From Campylobacter concisus (GTDB lineage: Bacteria > Campylobacterota > Campylobacteria > Campylobacterales > Campylobacteraceae): 64,000 nt of DNA. The position numbers and the translations under genes are program-made. Under the pieces are notes generated by a model, which saw only the letters and a program-made list of their open reading frames with translations, was not told the origin of the DNA and made no database searches. Location: positions 62,001 through 126,000 of the forward strand of contig NZ_PIRZ01000001.1 in the NCBI RefSeq assembly GCF_003048575.1, in the 5' to 3' direction. Below, in pieces: positions 33,502 to 46,727 of this stretch (the stretch's first letter is position 1; each line of letters begins with the position of its first letter).

Positions 33502-36500
33502 GTGCTTGAGAAACAAAAAACCAGCCTTCAAATAGTAAAAATGTTTTATACAAAGTCTATTTTACTTTTACTCTCATTTATATTTTTAGCATTATTTGTA
33601 GTTTGTGCTGGTACGAACGATATAAAGTATGACCTTAGCTCAACTAATTCAAATATAAAATCATCAATCTCAAATAGCTTTTTTATAATAAAAAATGATC
33701 TATTTTTAAAATCAAAAATGGTTGAAGCAGGTCTTAGTGATATGCTATTTGATAAAAATTCAACAAAAAACGATCTTTATATAGCTTTTTACGTTTTTGA
33801 TAAAAATAGAAATTTAATCTATTCAAAGAGATTTTTAGGTGCTGATGACATAGCCGAAAAGGATCTATCTTGGCTTAGTTTAAACGAGACAGATGCTGGG
33901 AAATTTACAGTATCAGATCGAGTTTATAAAAACAGTCGTTTTAGAGACATTTATGCATCTTATGGACTAAAAAATGGAGGCAGCATTTTAGTTCAAATTG
34001 ATATAAAATTTTTACAAAACTACACCAATGTAGATTACGATGAGAAAAGCAAAACTTATGCTTATCTGGTAGATAAATATGGAAATTTATCAAGAGATGA
34101 GTTTTATAAAAAATTTGATGAATCGATGTTTTTGCCTTATGTGAGTCTTGGCGATGAGTTTAAAGAGGATAAAATAATATTTTCTTTAAGCCATATGGGC
34201 TTTTATCTCATAAGCTATATGCCAGAGTATAAAATTTTTGTTATTACCGCTTCAACGAAGCATTTTCATATCTTTATGCAGTTTGTGTTATTTTGGCTAT
34301 CGATCTTTTGTTTTATATCTTCCATATTTTTATGGGTTAGAGATGTAAAATTTATAAAAAATAGGATAATGCCAGCTTTAAAAGAGGTAAGAGATACTTT
34401 AGATGGTGATGAATATGAGATAAGACGAAGCCTTAATATAACAGAATTTGAAGATATAAAAAATGGAATAAACAAGCTAAAAATAGAAACCAAAAAAGCA
34501 ACTGCCGGACTAGAAGAATACAAAAGTAGATTTGGCTATATTTTTGAACAAAGCTTTTTGAAAATAGTAGTTTATGATGCTTATAGCGGCGATATTATTG
34601 ATGCTAGTAATGCATTTTTATCTTCCGTTGGCTACACAAAAGATGAGATTATAGAGCTAAATTTAAATGATTTAATAGATGGCGATTTTGCATTGTTTAT
34701 GCAAATGAAACAAGACGCTCAAAATAGCGATATGAGTTTTAAAATCAAGCTAAAAACAAAAGATGGCAGCACTAAAGAGGGATTTTTACAAGAGTCGCAG
34801 ATCGAGCTAAGGGATTCTAGGCTAAATTTTATGCTTATACACGAGCTTGACGATGAAAAATTTACGAAAAAGGATAACGAAGCAATAAATGATTATTCGT
34901 TTTTATCGCCAAATGTAATAGCAGAAGCATTAAGCAGCGACCCATTTTCTATCGTAAGAAGTACTCAAAATATCGATAGTATCTTCAAAGTCCCGCAAGA
35001 TAAGAAGCTTATAAATTTAAAAGATCTAATAAGCCCTGAAAGTTTAGATGAGTTTGCTGTAAATGTTTCTAATGAATCTAAAAAATTCTTTGAAAAAGGT
35101 AGCAAAAATAGCGAGATAAATCTCGTAGCCAATATGCAAACAAATGAAAACAACAAAACGCCATTTAAGATAAAAGTAAAATTTATTGATAATGGTGCTG
35201 ATAAAGAGCGAAAGATCATCTACTTTTTTAATGACTTAAGTGATATAGCAAAGTTGCAAGAAAAATATGATGCTGAATTAAAATATTTTCAAAGCATACT
35301 TTGGGCAAGCCAAGCGCTTGTCTTTTCATGGGATAAAAAAAGCAACACGCTTTATATCCCAAATGCTATTGCCAAGTCGCTCGGATATGCATTAAATGGG
35401 GATATGAGTATAAATTTTGAACGCGCAAAAACTATATTTGTAGATGAATTTGTAAGCTTTAAGGACTTTTTTGACCTTATAAAAAAAGGTGAAGTATATG
35501 ATGGCGAAGTGCGTTTTTATAGGGCTGATAAAGAGATTATTTATGTAAGGATTAGAGCAAAAGCAATAGCTTTTTATGATGGTGAAGCAAGCGTTATAAA
35601 GGGCACAATGCAAGATCTTAGTGTGCAAAATAGCTTTTTTTCTTATCAAGACCTTTTAGCAAAAATTTTCTCATATGCAAAAGAGCAAATTATTATGCTT
35701 GATGATGAGTTTAGGATCATAGATGCTAATGACGCTTTTTTCGATACGCTTAACATTTCTAGAGATAAAAATTTTATAGAGAAAATTTACTCAAAAGATA
35801 TAATAAATTTTAAAAACGGACTAAAAGATATTAAAGATGAAATTTTAAATTCACTTAAAATAACTGGCTTTTGGCAAGGTCTTATTCATGATGTTCGAAG
35901 CAAAAATAGACTCGAAGTCATAAGTATAAGCAAGCTTTTAAACGCATTTGGCGATCAAGAGGGATATATATTGTTAGCTTCAAGCGCAAATGATGATTGC
36001 TACAATAAAGAGTATCTCGAATTTATCGCGTATCACGATACGCTGACTGGGCTACCAAATAGATTTTTACTTTTTAATAAGCTAGAAAATCTGCTAAAAC
36101 AAGCGAAAAAAAGCTTAAAAATAGCAGCTTTTTATGTCGATTTTGATAATTTTAAATCGATAAATGACGGATACGGACATCAAGTAGGCGATAAAATCCT
36201 AATAGAAATTTCAAAAAAAATAGATGAAATTTTTCCAAAACAAGGAATATTTGCAAGAATAGGCGGAGACGAGTTTATAGGCGCTATGCCTTATGAAAAT
36301 TTGGGAGAAATTTACGAAACTGCTGAAAACATCTTAAGAGTGGGTCAGAGTAAAATTTCTATTGATGATGACGAGAAAAAACTTAGCGTAAGTATTGGTA
36401 TTAGCTTAAGTAGCGATGCGCTTAGCGTTGATGATCTAATTGAAAGAGCCGATTGGGCTATGTATCAAGCAAAGCTTAATGGAAAAAATAAATATTATGT

Positions 36501-37595
36501 ATTTAATTCGAAAAAAGATACATACTTTAAAAATGAATATAGAGATGACTCAAAGATCATTGAAGCTATCGATGCTGGCGAGATGTTCTTGCTTTATCAG
36601 CCTGAGATTGATATAAAAAGCGGGGAAGTTAGCAGTTTTGAGGCATTTATTAGATGGAAAAATGGCGATAAGATATTAAGGCCATCAGACTTCTTACCGC
36701 TTGCAAAAGGCTCAAAAGCAGTTGTCGCTATCGCATTATTTACGCTAAAAGATGCTTTAAAAGCTAGGGCTGTATGGCTAAAAGAGGGAATAAATGCAAA
36801 AGTTAGAGTAAATTTGTGCATTAAAAAGCTAATGACTTCTGAGTTTTTTGAGAAATTTAAAAAGCTTTTAGAAGATGAGCAGCTAGACGCTAATGGACTA
36901 ATCATAGACATCGTTGACTCCGCAAGTGGCGTAAATTTAGATGATGTTGTTAGATATATCGATGCTTATAAGGAACTAGGCGTTAGCTTTTCGCTTGATG
37001 ATTTTGCGTCTTATTCAGGCTCGGTAGAAGCTTTAGGTATGTTAAAAACAAATAGATTTAATATAGATAAAAGATTTTGCAAACAAATTTTTGACTCAGT
37101 AGAAGCGCTAAAGACCATACGTATGATAAAGTATGTATCAGATACATTTAATTTTGATGTCATGATAAAAAATTTAGAAGATAAAAGCATGCTTGAAATT
37201 TTTGTTGGATTTGGCTTTAGTAGATTTCAAGGACGGCTTTTTGCGCCAGAGCTTAGCCTGGATGATGTGCTTAAATTTAAATTTGCTCTATCATCTCCGC
37301 TAAATGTAAGAAATTTTCAAGATGATGAGAACTACAATATGCTTTGCAAAATAGTAGGTGCAAAAGAGCTTATGACTCGTTTGATAAATTTGCTTAAATG
37401 CGATGAAAAAGTAAGCGAAAAATTAAAAGACGAAATAGCAAATCAAGTAGATGATATCAGAATAATAAATGAAAAATTAGCTGAAATTTTAGATACGATC
37501 CTTGTAAAAATAGACAAAGAGAACGTAATAAATTTAGCTAATGAGGCAATTTTATTATGCGATAATGATCTAAATTTGAGTGGAGCGAATAAATA

Positions 37596-37596
<1 letters not shown>
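33502..37596 (+). CDS. large membrane sensor with PAS, GGDEF and degenerate EAL domains
   Basis: About 1364 residues from the GTG at 33502 (GAGG eight bases upstream; GTG at 33493 is an alternative). A transmembrane helix (about 20-40), a large extracytoplasmic domain and a second helix (about 258-280) precede PAS-like repeats. The GGDEF domain has HDTLTGLPNRF (about 845) and intact RIGGDEF (about 921), but no RxxD inhibitory site in front. The EAL-like domain has FEAFIRW where EAL is expected, IIDIVDSASG, and no QGY-type motif, so phosphodiesterase activity is doubtful. Likely a diguanylate cyclase with a c-di-GMP-binding or structural EAL. Its stop overlaps the next ATG by one base. Confidence 0.85.
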
Positions 37597-40133
<2,537 letters not shown>

Positions 40134-40134
<1 letters not shown>

Positions 40135-40697
40135 TGAGAGCGGTTTTATTACTCTTAACTATTTTAAATTTTGCATTTTGTTTTGAAGTACCAGTTGACT
40201 GTACGCAAATTTTTGAAGCTAGAAAAGAAGAAATTTTAAAGGAACTTGAGATCATAGATGAACAGCGCCAAGCTTTAGAGGTATTTCGCGCAAGCTCGGC
40301 AGCAGCCTATGAAGAAAATAATAAAAGGCTTGCCAAAAAAGAAGCTGATCTAAATGCGACAATGAAAGTGATCGAACAAAAACGCAAAGAGATCGATGAA
40401 GTGGTCGCCAAAAATGAGAAAATTTTAAAAGAACTTCGCACAATGACTAGTGATAAAGTCAATGAGTCGTATTCTAAGATGAAAGATGGTGCGGCAGCTG
40501 AGGTGCTTTCTAAAATGCCTAGATCAAACGCAGCCACCATACTTTATGCTCTTGATGCCAAAAAGATATCAACTATCATGGCGAAAATGGATCCAAAAGT
40601 AGCATCTGAGATCACCACTTTGCTTCAAAAAGGGCCACCATTTGCTGATGAAAAAGGTGATATGCCAACTCCAGCCGGCAGCATAAATATTCAGTAA
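40134..40697 (+). CDS. motE: MotE-type flagellar motor scaffold protein
   Basis: About 187 residues from the ATG at 40134, with the upstream stop overlapping it; a GTG at 40131 is in the same frame. It has a signal peptide (RAVLLLLTILNFAFCF), a long periplasmic coiled coil (about 25-105) and a C-terminal MgtE-N-like helical domain (AAEVLSKMPRSNAATILYAL, ISTIMAKMDPKVASEITTLL). This matches MotE of Campylobacter and Helicobacter, which places and stabilises the stator in the high-torque motor. Confidence 0.8.
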
Positions 40698-40817
40698 TCA
40701 ATCTTTTACACAAGCAAGCAAAATCCTAAAAAATTTAGACACCAAAATATAAAGCACTTGCTTATAAATTTTTGATTTTAAGCTTGCCTAACTTTAGCTT
40801 GCATACTTTTGTGGTGG

Positions 40818-41819
40818 CTATTTTTTAACCAAACTTGCTAGCACCCCAACTCCAAGGATGACTAGAATGATAAAAAGGCTAATTTGTGCAGAAATTTCAA
40901 AACCGATATGAAAGATATGAGCAGTCGCATTTAAAGCCAGCTTTGTTGCGATAAAAAACAAAAGCACGATCACAGAAATTTCTAAATACTTTAAAAAATT
41001 TTTGAGTGCTTCAAGCACAAAATAAAGCGTTCTTAGCCCAAGTATCGCAAATATCATCGCTGAATAAACAATCACAGGATCTTTACTCACAGCAATGACA
41101 GCCGGAACGCTATCAAAAGCAAATATCACATCGCTTAGCTCAATCACGCAAAGACACAAGAATAATGGTGTTGCTATCCAAGTGGCTTTTAGCCTTAAAA
41201 TTTGATCGTTAAGAGTAGTTTTTTGACTATCTGGAATTTGCTTAGAAATTTCGCTAAATTTAACAAAAAAACTATGTCCAAAAAGCTGTGGTAAAACCGG
41301 AAAGAAGCGATAAACTGCCCTATAAGCTATGTGGTTTGAATAATCTTTTATATCCTCATCACACTTATCTTTTTTTATCATCATTACAGCACTATATGCG
41401 ACTATTGCTGCAAATATTAGCTCCATCCAAGGCGAGATGGCAAAAAGCATCGTACCTACGGCTACAAAGATGAGCCTAAATATCATAGCTCCTATAACGC
41501 CAAAATAAAGCACTCTGTGGCGATAAATTTCAGGTATATTAAACCATGAAAAAATCGCCATCATCACAAAAAGATTATCTACTGAGAGCGACTTTTCTAG
41601 CGCATATCCTGCAAAATAAAGACTTGCTATTTCACTGCCTCGCTCAAAATATAAATATATGCCAAAAAGTACTGAAACTCCTATCCAAAAGATAGACCAA
41701 ATGCCAGCATGTTTTAGTAAAATTTTCTCATCATGTTTATGAGCAAAAAGATCTATTCCAAAGGCAAGTGATGCCATTATGAGAAAAACTATAATTGTTT
41801 GAATTTCTAATGCGTTCAA
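40818..41819 (-). CDS. TerC/Alx-family integral membrane protein
   Basis: 333 residues with about nine helices. Conserved acidic membrane motifs SLSVDNLFVMMAIF and LCVIELSDVIFAFDSVPAV match the TerC family. Alx/TerC members have been linked to manganese export and tellurite resistance; the substrate here is unproven. Located 17 bases downstream of moeA on the same strand, so it may share its transcript. Confidence 0.88.
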   Translation of the reverse strand: MNALEIQTIIVFLIMASLAFGIDLFAHKHDEKILLKHAGIWSIFWIGVSVLFGIYLYFERGSEIASLYFAGYALEKSLSVDNLFVMMAIFSWFNIPEIYRHRVLYFGVIGAMIFRLIFVAVGTMLFAISPWMELIFAAIVAYSAVMMIKKDKCDEDIKDYSNHIAYRAVYRFFPVLPQLFGHSFFVKFSEISKQIPDSQKTTLNDQILRLKATWIATPLFLCLCVIELSDVIFAFDSVPAVIAVSKDPVIVYSAMIFAILGLRTLYFVLEALKNFLKYLEISVIVLLFFIATKLALNATAHIFHIGFEISAQISLFIILVILGVGVLASLVKK

Positions 41820-41836
41820 CTTTTATCCTTAAAATT

Positions 41837-43036
41837 TTAACAAGGCATCATCAATACTTCTACTATCTCGCCTTTTTTGAGAAATTCTTTATCCATTGGG
41901 ATCATTAAAAGTGCGGCTTTGTTTGTTAAATTATTTACGATCGCTGAACTGCCAAGCTTTTTGCCATTTAGGTTTACAAAATTTTTTCCTTCACGATTTT
42001 CTAAATTTATAGCTGTAAATTCTAAAAATGGTGAGCGTTTTTTATAGTCTTCATCCATTATCGCCGTGATCTTTGGCTCTTCTTGACCAAACCACGCATT
42101 TATTAGGACCCTCACATAAAGCACACACATAACCATTGCCGAGTACGGAAATCCAGGCAGCGCAAAGATATATTTATCGCCTGACTTTGCCACTCTGATG
42201 TGACGACCTGGTTTTATTGCAGCACCTTCGATGATAAGGCTAAAATTTTCATTTAAAGCGCCTTTTACAAAGTCATAGTCCCCCATACTTATGCCACCAG
42301 TCGTCACTAATATATCAGCTGATTTTAGTGCGTTTATGATCGCTCTTTCGACAAGCTCGGCCTTATCTCTTACGATCTCGCAAAGGACCGGCTCTGCGCC
42401 CATTTTGCGTATCTGCATAGCGATACCTACGTGATTTGAGCTGTGAATTTGTGCTGGATTTTCTAATGGCTCGCCAAGGTCTTTTATCTCGCTGCCAGTC
42501 GCTAGTATCGCAACTCTTGGGCGTATAAAAACGCTTACGTGAAAGACACCAAGCTCAGCAAGAAGTGCTATCTCGGCGTAGGTTAGACGTGTGCCTTTTT
42601 TGATCAAAATTTCACCTTTTTTGTAGCTTTCTCCTACTTCGCGCACGGCAAAACCCTTTGGCACGCTCTTTTTGATGATTATTTTTGAGCCGCTAACTTC
42701 GACATTTTCTACCGGTACAAGTGTATCAGTGCCTTCGCTCATTAGTGAGCCAGTGAAAGTTTTTACACATTTACTACCCTCTATGACTAGTCCTTTGTCG
42801 CTTCCAGCAGGCAGGTCTGTGATGAGCTCAAGCTCGCTTAGACCGTCTTTAAAGGCAAAAGCATAGCCGTCCATCGCTGAAACTGGCTTTGCTGGGTAAT
42901 TTTCAGCGGCTGTCACATCGTAGGCGATATTTCTATCAAGTGCGTCCGTGATGGCTACTTTTTCGACCTTTTCCCACTCATTTATTGTATCTTTTAGAAT
43001 TTTTAGGCTATCTGCATAACTCATAAAATCTTTCAT
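41837..43036 (-). CDS. moeA: molybdopterin molybdenumtransferase
   Basis: The start is set at the ATG at 43036, preceded by AAAAAGGATAAAA; the frame from 43075 adds 13 residues without support. About 399 residues. MoeA inserts molybdate into adenylylated molybdopterin. Segments: YPAKPVSAMDGYAF (active region), PVGESYKKGEILIKKGTRL-like block, IHSSNHVGIA, VTTGGISMGDYDFVKGAL and FALPGFPYSAMV. Completes the Mo-cofactor theme with MoaD and MoaE for formate dehydrogenase. Confidence 0.93.
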   Translation of the reverse strand: MKDFMSYADSLKILKDTINEWEKVEKVAITDALDRNIAYDVTAAENYPAKPVSAMDGYAFAFKDGLSELELITDLPAGSDKGLVIEGSKCVKTFTGSLMSEGTDTLVPVENVEVSGSKIIIKKSVPKGFAVREVGESYKKGEILIKKGTRLTYAEIALLAELGVFHVSVFIRPRVAILATGSEIKDLGEPLENPAQIHSSNHVGIAMQIRKMGAEPVLCEIVRDKAELVERAIINALKSADILVTTGGISMGDYDFVKGALNENFSLIIEGAAIKPGRHIRVAKSGDKYIFALPGFPYSAMVMCVLYVRVLINAWFGQEEPKITAIMDEDYKKRSPFLEFTAINLENREGKNFVNLNGKKLGSSAIVNNLTNKAALLMIPMDKEFLKKGEIVEVLMMPC

Positions 43037-43171
43037 TTTTATCCTTTTTATGAAATTTTTGCATATTTTATCCATTTCGCTCTTAAAAAAATTAATCTTT
43101 GTTTTATTTAATGATTATTAAAATGTCGTTTAAGAAATCAGTTTGATTTTACCCTATACACAGGAAAATTC

Positions 43172-44230
43172 ATGAATAAAACAGTGCTTTACATCATCGC
43201 AGGTGCAAGTCTTGGCATTCTTGGCCCAGTGCTTGTTTATTTTGGCAACCCAGCAAACATGGGCGTTTGTGCGGCTTGCTTTTTAAGGGATAGCGTAGGT
43301 GCTCTTGGCTTTCACCAAGCCAAGGTCGTGCAGTATCTAAGGCCAGAAATTTTAGGTCTTATCATCGGAGGCTTTCTAGCCAGTATGCTTTGGAATAGAA
43401 ATTTCACTCCAGTATCAGGCAGTGCGGCATTTTCTAGATTCTTCTTAGGCGTGTTTGCTATGATTGGTTGCCTTATCTTTTTGGGTTGCCCATGGAGAGC
43501 GTTTTTGCGTCTTGGCGGAGGAGATATGACTGCTATTGCTGGTCTTGTCGGTCTATTTGCTGGAGTTTTTGTTGGACGATTTTTCAAGAAAAATGGTTAC
43601 GTCATACCTGAAAATGATGTCACTACAAAACCAGTTGCGTTTTTGCCATTAATCATTGCTATTTTGCTTTTAATAGCCCTTGTCTTTGGCTTAAAGCTTG
43701 GCGATAATGGTGCTTTATTTAGCTCAGAAAAAGGCCCAGGCTCACAGCACGCAAATATCTTTATCTCACTTATTTGTGCCATTGTTATTGGCATTTTTAT
43801 GCAAAGAAGTAAATTTTGCTCAGTTGGAGCGATTAGCAAAGTTTTTGAGCGCGATCTTTCAATGTTTTATGGCATTGTATCTATCATCGTTTTTGCTAGT
43901 ATCACAAATTTAGCTCTTGGACAATATAAATTTGGCTTTGAAGCTCAACCTATCGCTCATAATGATGTTCTTTGGAATTTCCTTGGCATGAGCTTGGCTG
44001 GTCTTTGCTTTAGCCTAAGCTATGGCTGCCCAGGCAAACATTTAGTGCAAATGGGAGCTGGAAATTTAAGCTCAGCTGTATTTGTTTTAGGCATGGGAGC
44101 AGGCGCTGCGATAAGCCATAACTTCATACTTGCAAGCTCAGGAGCTGGCATCACTCCTTACGCTCCATATGCCGTAGCGATCGGCTTTATCTACGCTATT
44201 TATGTTGGAGTTTTTACTAAAAAAGCATAA
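43172..44230 (+). CDS. yedE: YedE-family putative selenium transporter (FdhT-like)
   Basis: 352 residues with about ten helices and the two YeeE/YedE repeats. Cys-containing motifs NMGVCAACFLRDSVGALG, FLGCPWRAFLRLGGGD, RSKFCSVGAISK and SLSYGCPGKHLVQMGAGNLS match the Se-linked YedE group. The C. jejuni homologue FdhT, with the small TusA-like FdhU, is needed for formate dehydrogenase activity at low selenium. No fdhU follows here; only remnants occupy the next 300 bases. Divergent from moeA. Confidence 0.85.
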   Translation: MNKTVLYIIAGASLGILGPVLVYFGNPANMGVCAACFLRDSVGALGFHQAKVVQYLRPEILGLIIGGFLASMLWNRNFTPVSGSAAFSRFFLGVFAMIGCLIFLGCPWRAFLRLGGGDMTAIAGLVGLFAGVFVGRFFKKNGYVIPENDVTTKPVAFLPLIIAILLLIALVFGLKLGDNGALFSSEKGPGSQHANIFISLICAIVIGIFMQRSKFCSVGAISKVFERDLSMFYGIVSIIVFASITNLALGQYKFGFEAQPIAHNDVLWNFLGMSLAGLCFSLSYGCPGKHLVQMGAGNLSSAVFVLGMGAGAAISHNFILASSGAGITPYAPYAVAIGFIYAIYVGVFTKKA

Positions 44231-44259
44231 TATAAATTTGGCTGCTTTTGCAGTCAAAT

Positions 44260-44400
44260 TTACTCACTTTTTATATCTACCACTTTTATATCTACCACCT
44301 CATCAAAAAGTTCAAAAAGCTCACGTTGATGTGTGATCATTAAAATACTAGCCTTAATCTTAAAATTTTTTAGCGGCAATAGTAATGCATTTTGTTTTAA
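44260..44400 (-). pseudogene. 3' remnant of an ABC transporter ATPase gene
   Basis: A minus-strand frame without a start reads LLLPLKNFKIKASILMITHQ, then ELFELFDEVVDIKVVDIKSE and stop. The SILMITHQ segment resembles the H-loop region at the end of ABC ATPases. Nothing of the Walker A, signature or Walker B parts is present upstream. The end contains a tandem 15-base duplication (VVDIK twice). Likely debris of a deleted transporter gene. Confidence 0.45.
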
Positions 44401-44498
44401 GATATGGCAAACGATAATTCTAAATCGAACTAAATTTTAACAATAAATTAGCAAAGTTTAATAAGTATCAATATAACGTAAATATTTTAAGCTATTTT

Positions 44499-44511
44499 GA
44501 TATAGAATATC
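44499..44511. promoter_or_regulatory. possible iron-responsive operator before the siderophore receptor
   Basis: GATATAGAATATC is a 5-3-5 palindrome 28 bases upstream of the receptor ATG, loosely like half-sites of a Fur box. Its position suits repression of an iron-uptake gene. By-eye match only. Confidence 0.35.
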
Positions 44512-44538
44512 GATTTTAATTTTATCTAAAGGAATTCT

Positions 44539-46635
44539 ATGAAGTTTAGTATACTTGCTTCATCACTGATCTTTAGCTCGCTGTGGGCTTTAGATACAAA
44601 TAACAGTGATTATTCAGTTGTTTTACCAACTATCGAGGTGGAAGGTATCTCGGAGCAAAATACCCTAAAAGGTTATATCGCGTATGATAGTGCGGATATC
44701 AATAGAAATGGGCTTAGTAACAAAGAGACGCCACAAACTATCGAAAATATAGATATACAAAAGAACAGAAACTACGGCACAAATGATCTTTCAAGTATCC
44801 TAGAAGGAAATGCTGGTATTGATGCAGGCTATGATATGAGAGGCGAGAGCATCAAGATAAGAGGCTTTAGTGTTGATGGTGGCGATATATATAGAGATGG
44901 CGTTAGAGACTCTGGTCAGATAAGACGCAGTACAGCAAATGTTGAGAGAGTTGAAATTTTAAAAGGGCCAGCTTCGATCTTGTATGGAAGAAGTGATGGC
45001 GGCGCAGTTGTAAATCTAGTTAGCAAGAAGGCAAATTTTATGCCTGTTTATAAGCTTTCAGGTAGGGTTGGTAGCTGGAGTAGATATGGCGGTGGTATAG
45101 ATGTAAACCATGTAGTAAATAATCAACTAGCCGCAAGACTAACGACTGATATGGAACGTGGAAAGTCATGGAGAGAGGGCGTAAAATATAAAAATTTTAT
45201 GATAAGTCCAAGCGTTATCGTGACAAATGATGGCGGAACGGTTAGTTTTGAGGCGCAATATACATATGATAATGCTTGGCGTGTACCTGATAGAATGCCA
45301 ACAAAAAGTGTCTATGACAAGCTTGGTATCGACTATGCAAAGGGATTTTCTCATGATGGAGACTTTGTTGAAGATAAGCTTCATTTCTTTCGTACCGAGC
45401 TAAATGCAGAGTTAGTAAAGGACATGAATTTAAAATGGGTTTTTGGTTATAGAAAAGCTAGTCAAAATTTTGACCATTATTTTAGTGGTACCATCATGCC
45501 CGGAAATAGACTAAAGCAAAACTATGCTAAACAACAAACTGATAACGACACACTCTCAAATGCTATAACACTTACAAAAGAGCTTGAATTTACAAGATTT
45601 AAGCATAATCTTACTTTTGGATACGACAACAGCGTAGAAACTCGTCATCCAAGGCTTTGGTTTGATAGTGCAAAAAATGTAACTATAAATCCATATGCAT
45701 CAAGATCAAGTTGGGGTAGTGTGGGCTACATACCACTTAATACTGATAATAAGCATAAAGCCATAAATAATGGAGTATTTCTCGAGGATCTAATAAGCTT
45801 AGACGACAAATATAGGCTACTTATTGGTGGAAGGTTTGACTTTTATAAGTTTAAAACAAGAAATATTGCAGATATGACAAATAGCTACAAAGGGCACTCT
45901 TTTAGTCCAAGAGTTGGCTTGCTGTGGGACTTTTTGCCAGAACATACCGCATACGCTTCATACTCAAAGAGCTTTGCTCCATACGGCGGCCGTGGAAATA
46001 TAGGTATAAGTATAGGCGATACAACGATGCTTGATCTAAAACCGCAGAATAATGAGCAATATGAAATCGGCTTAAAAAGCACATGGGCTGATAATAGATT
46101 TAGCTCAAACTTAGCGATATTTCAGATCGAGCATAACAATATAAGATATAGACCAGATCCTATAAATGATCCATATACTTGGGCACAACGTGGTAAAGAG
46201 CGAAGTCGTGGTATAGAGTTAAATATCTTGGGTAAAATTTATGAAAATTTATATCTAAGAAGCTCTCTTGGATATATGAGAGCTATTATCGCAAGTGATA
46301 AATCAAATCCATTAAACGAAAGACTTAGTCTAAACAATACAACCAACTGGCAGGGCAATGTTTTTTTAAGATATGCTAAAAACGACAAATGGTATGTCGA
46401 AAGTGGCGTAACAGGATACTCTAAACGATATAGCTACCGCACAAGTAATGGTAGAGTCATAGACGAACATCTTCCTGGTTTTGCTAGATTTGATGCAAGT
46501 GCTGGATATAACTTTAACGAACATGCTCAAATAACACTAGCGATAAATAATATCTTAAATAAAAAATACTGGCGTTCTGATTCAAGACCTGGCGATGAGA
46601 GATCGTTTATGCTAAATATGCACTACACTTTTTAA
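44539..46635 (+). CDS. TonB-dependent siderophore receptor
   Basis: 698 residues with a signal peptide (MKFSILASSLIFSSLWALD). The full plug domain is present: IEVEGISEQNTLKGY region, KETPQTIENIDIQ, GNAGIDAGYDMRGESIKIRG, VERVEILKGPASILYGRSDG and GGAVVNLVSKKANF. A 22-strand-type barrel follows, with FSPRVGLLWDFLPEHTAYAS and NEQYEIGLKSTWADNRFSS, ending in the aromatic SFMLNMHYTF. It resembles catecholate/hydroxamate receptors (Fiu/PiuA/FhuE group); the exact ligand is unknown. Single gene with ribosome binding site AAAGGAATTCT and a terminator. Confidence 0.9.
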   Translation: MKFSILASSLIFSSLWALDTNNSDYSVVLPTIEVEGISEQNTLKGYIAYDSADINRNGLSNKETPQTIENIDIQKNRNYGTNDLSSILEGNAGIDAGYDMRGESIKIRGFSVDGGDIYRDGVRDSGQIRRSTANVERVEILKGPASILYGRSDGGAVVNLVSKKANFMPVYKLSGRVGSWSRYGGGIDVNHVVNNQLAARLTTDMERGKSWREGVKYKNFMISPSVIVTNDGGTVSFEAQYTYDNAWRVPDRMPTKSVYDKLGIDYAKGFSHDGDFVEDKLHFFRTELNAELVKDMNLKWVFGYRKASQNFDHYFSGTIMPGNRLKQNYAKQQTDNDTLSNAITLTKELEFTRFKHNLTFGYDNSVETRHPRLWFDSAKNVTINPYASRSSWGSVGYIPLNTDNKHKAINNGVFLEDLISLDDKYRLLIGGRFDFYKFKTRNIADMTNSYKGHSFSPRVGLLWDFLPEHTAYASYSKSFAPYGGRGNIGISIGDTTMLDLKPQNNEQYEIGLKSTWADNRFSSNLAIFQIEHNNIRYRPDPINDPYTWAQRGKERSRGIELNILGKIYENLYLRSSLGYMRAIIASDKSNPLNERLSLNNTTNWQGNVFLRYAKNDKWYVESGVTGYSKRYSYRTSNGRVIDEHLPGFARFDASAGYNFNEHAQITLAINNILNKKYWRSDSRPGDERSFMLNMHYTF

Positions 46636-46642
46636 CTAAAAT

Positions 46643-46676
46643 TTACACTGCCTTCTCTTTGGCGGTGTAATCTTTT
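46643..46676 (+). terminator. terminator of the siderophore receptor gene
   Basis: TTACACTGCC (46643-46652) pairs with GGCGGTGTAA (46661-46670), ten bases with one wobble, followed by TCTTTTG. Confidence 0.75.
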
Positions 46677-46727
46677 GTCATGTGAAATTTGGAGAAATTT
46701 AGCCACCAAAGATGGCTAAATTTGAAG

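Noticed and set aside
36597-36911. Antisense frames inside the GGDEF/EAL gene (also 34266-34523, 34965-35219 and 35392-35649)
   Set aside because: Ser/Phe/Leu-rich shadows of an A/T-rich gene on the opposite strand.
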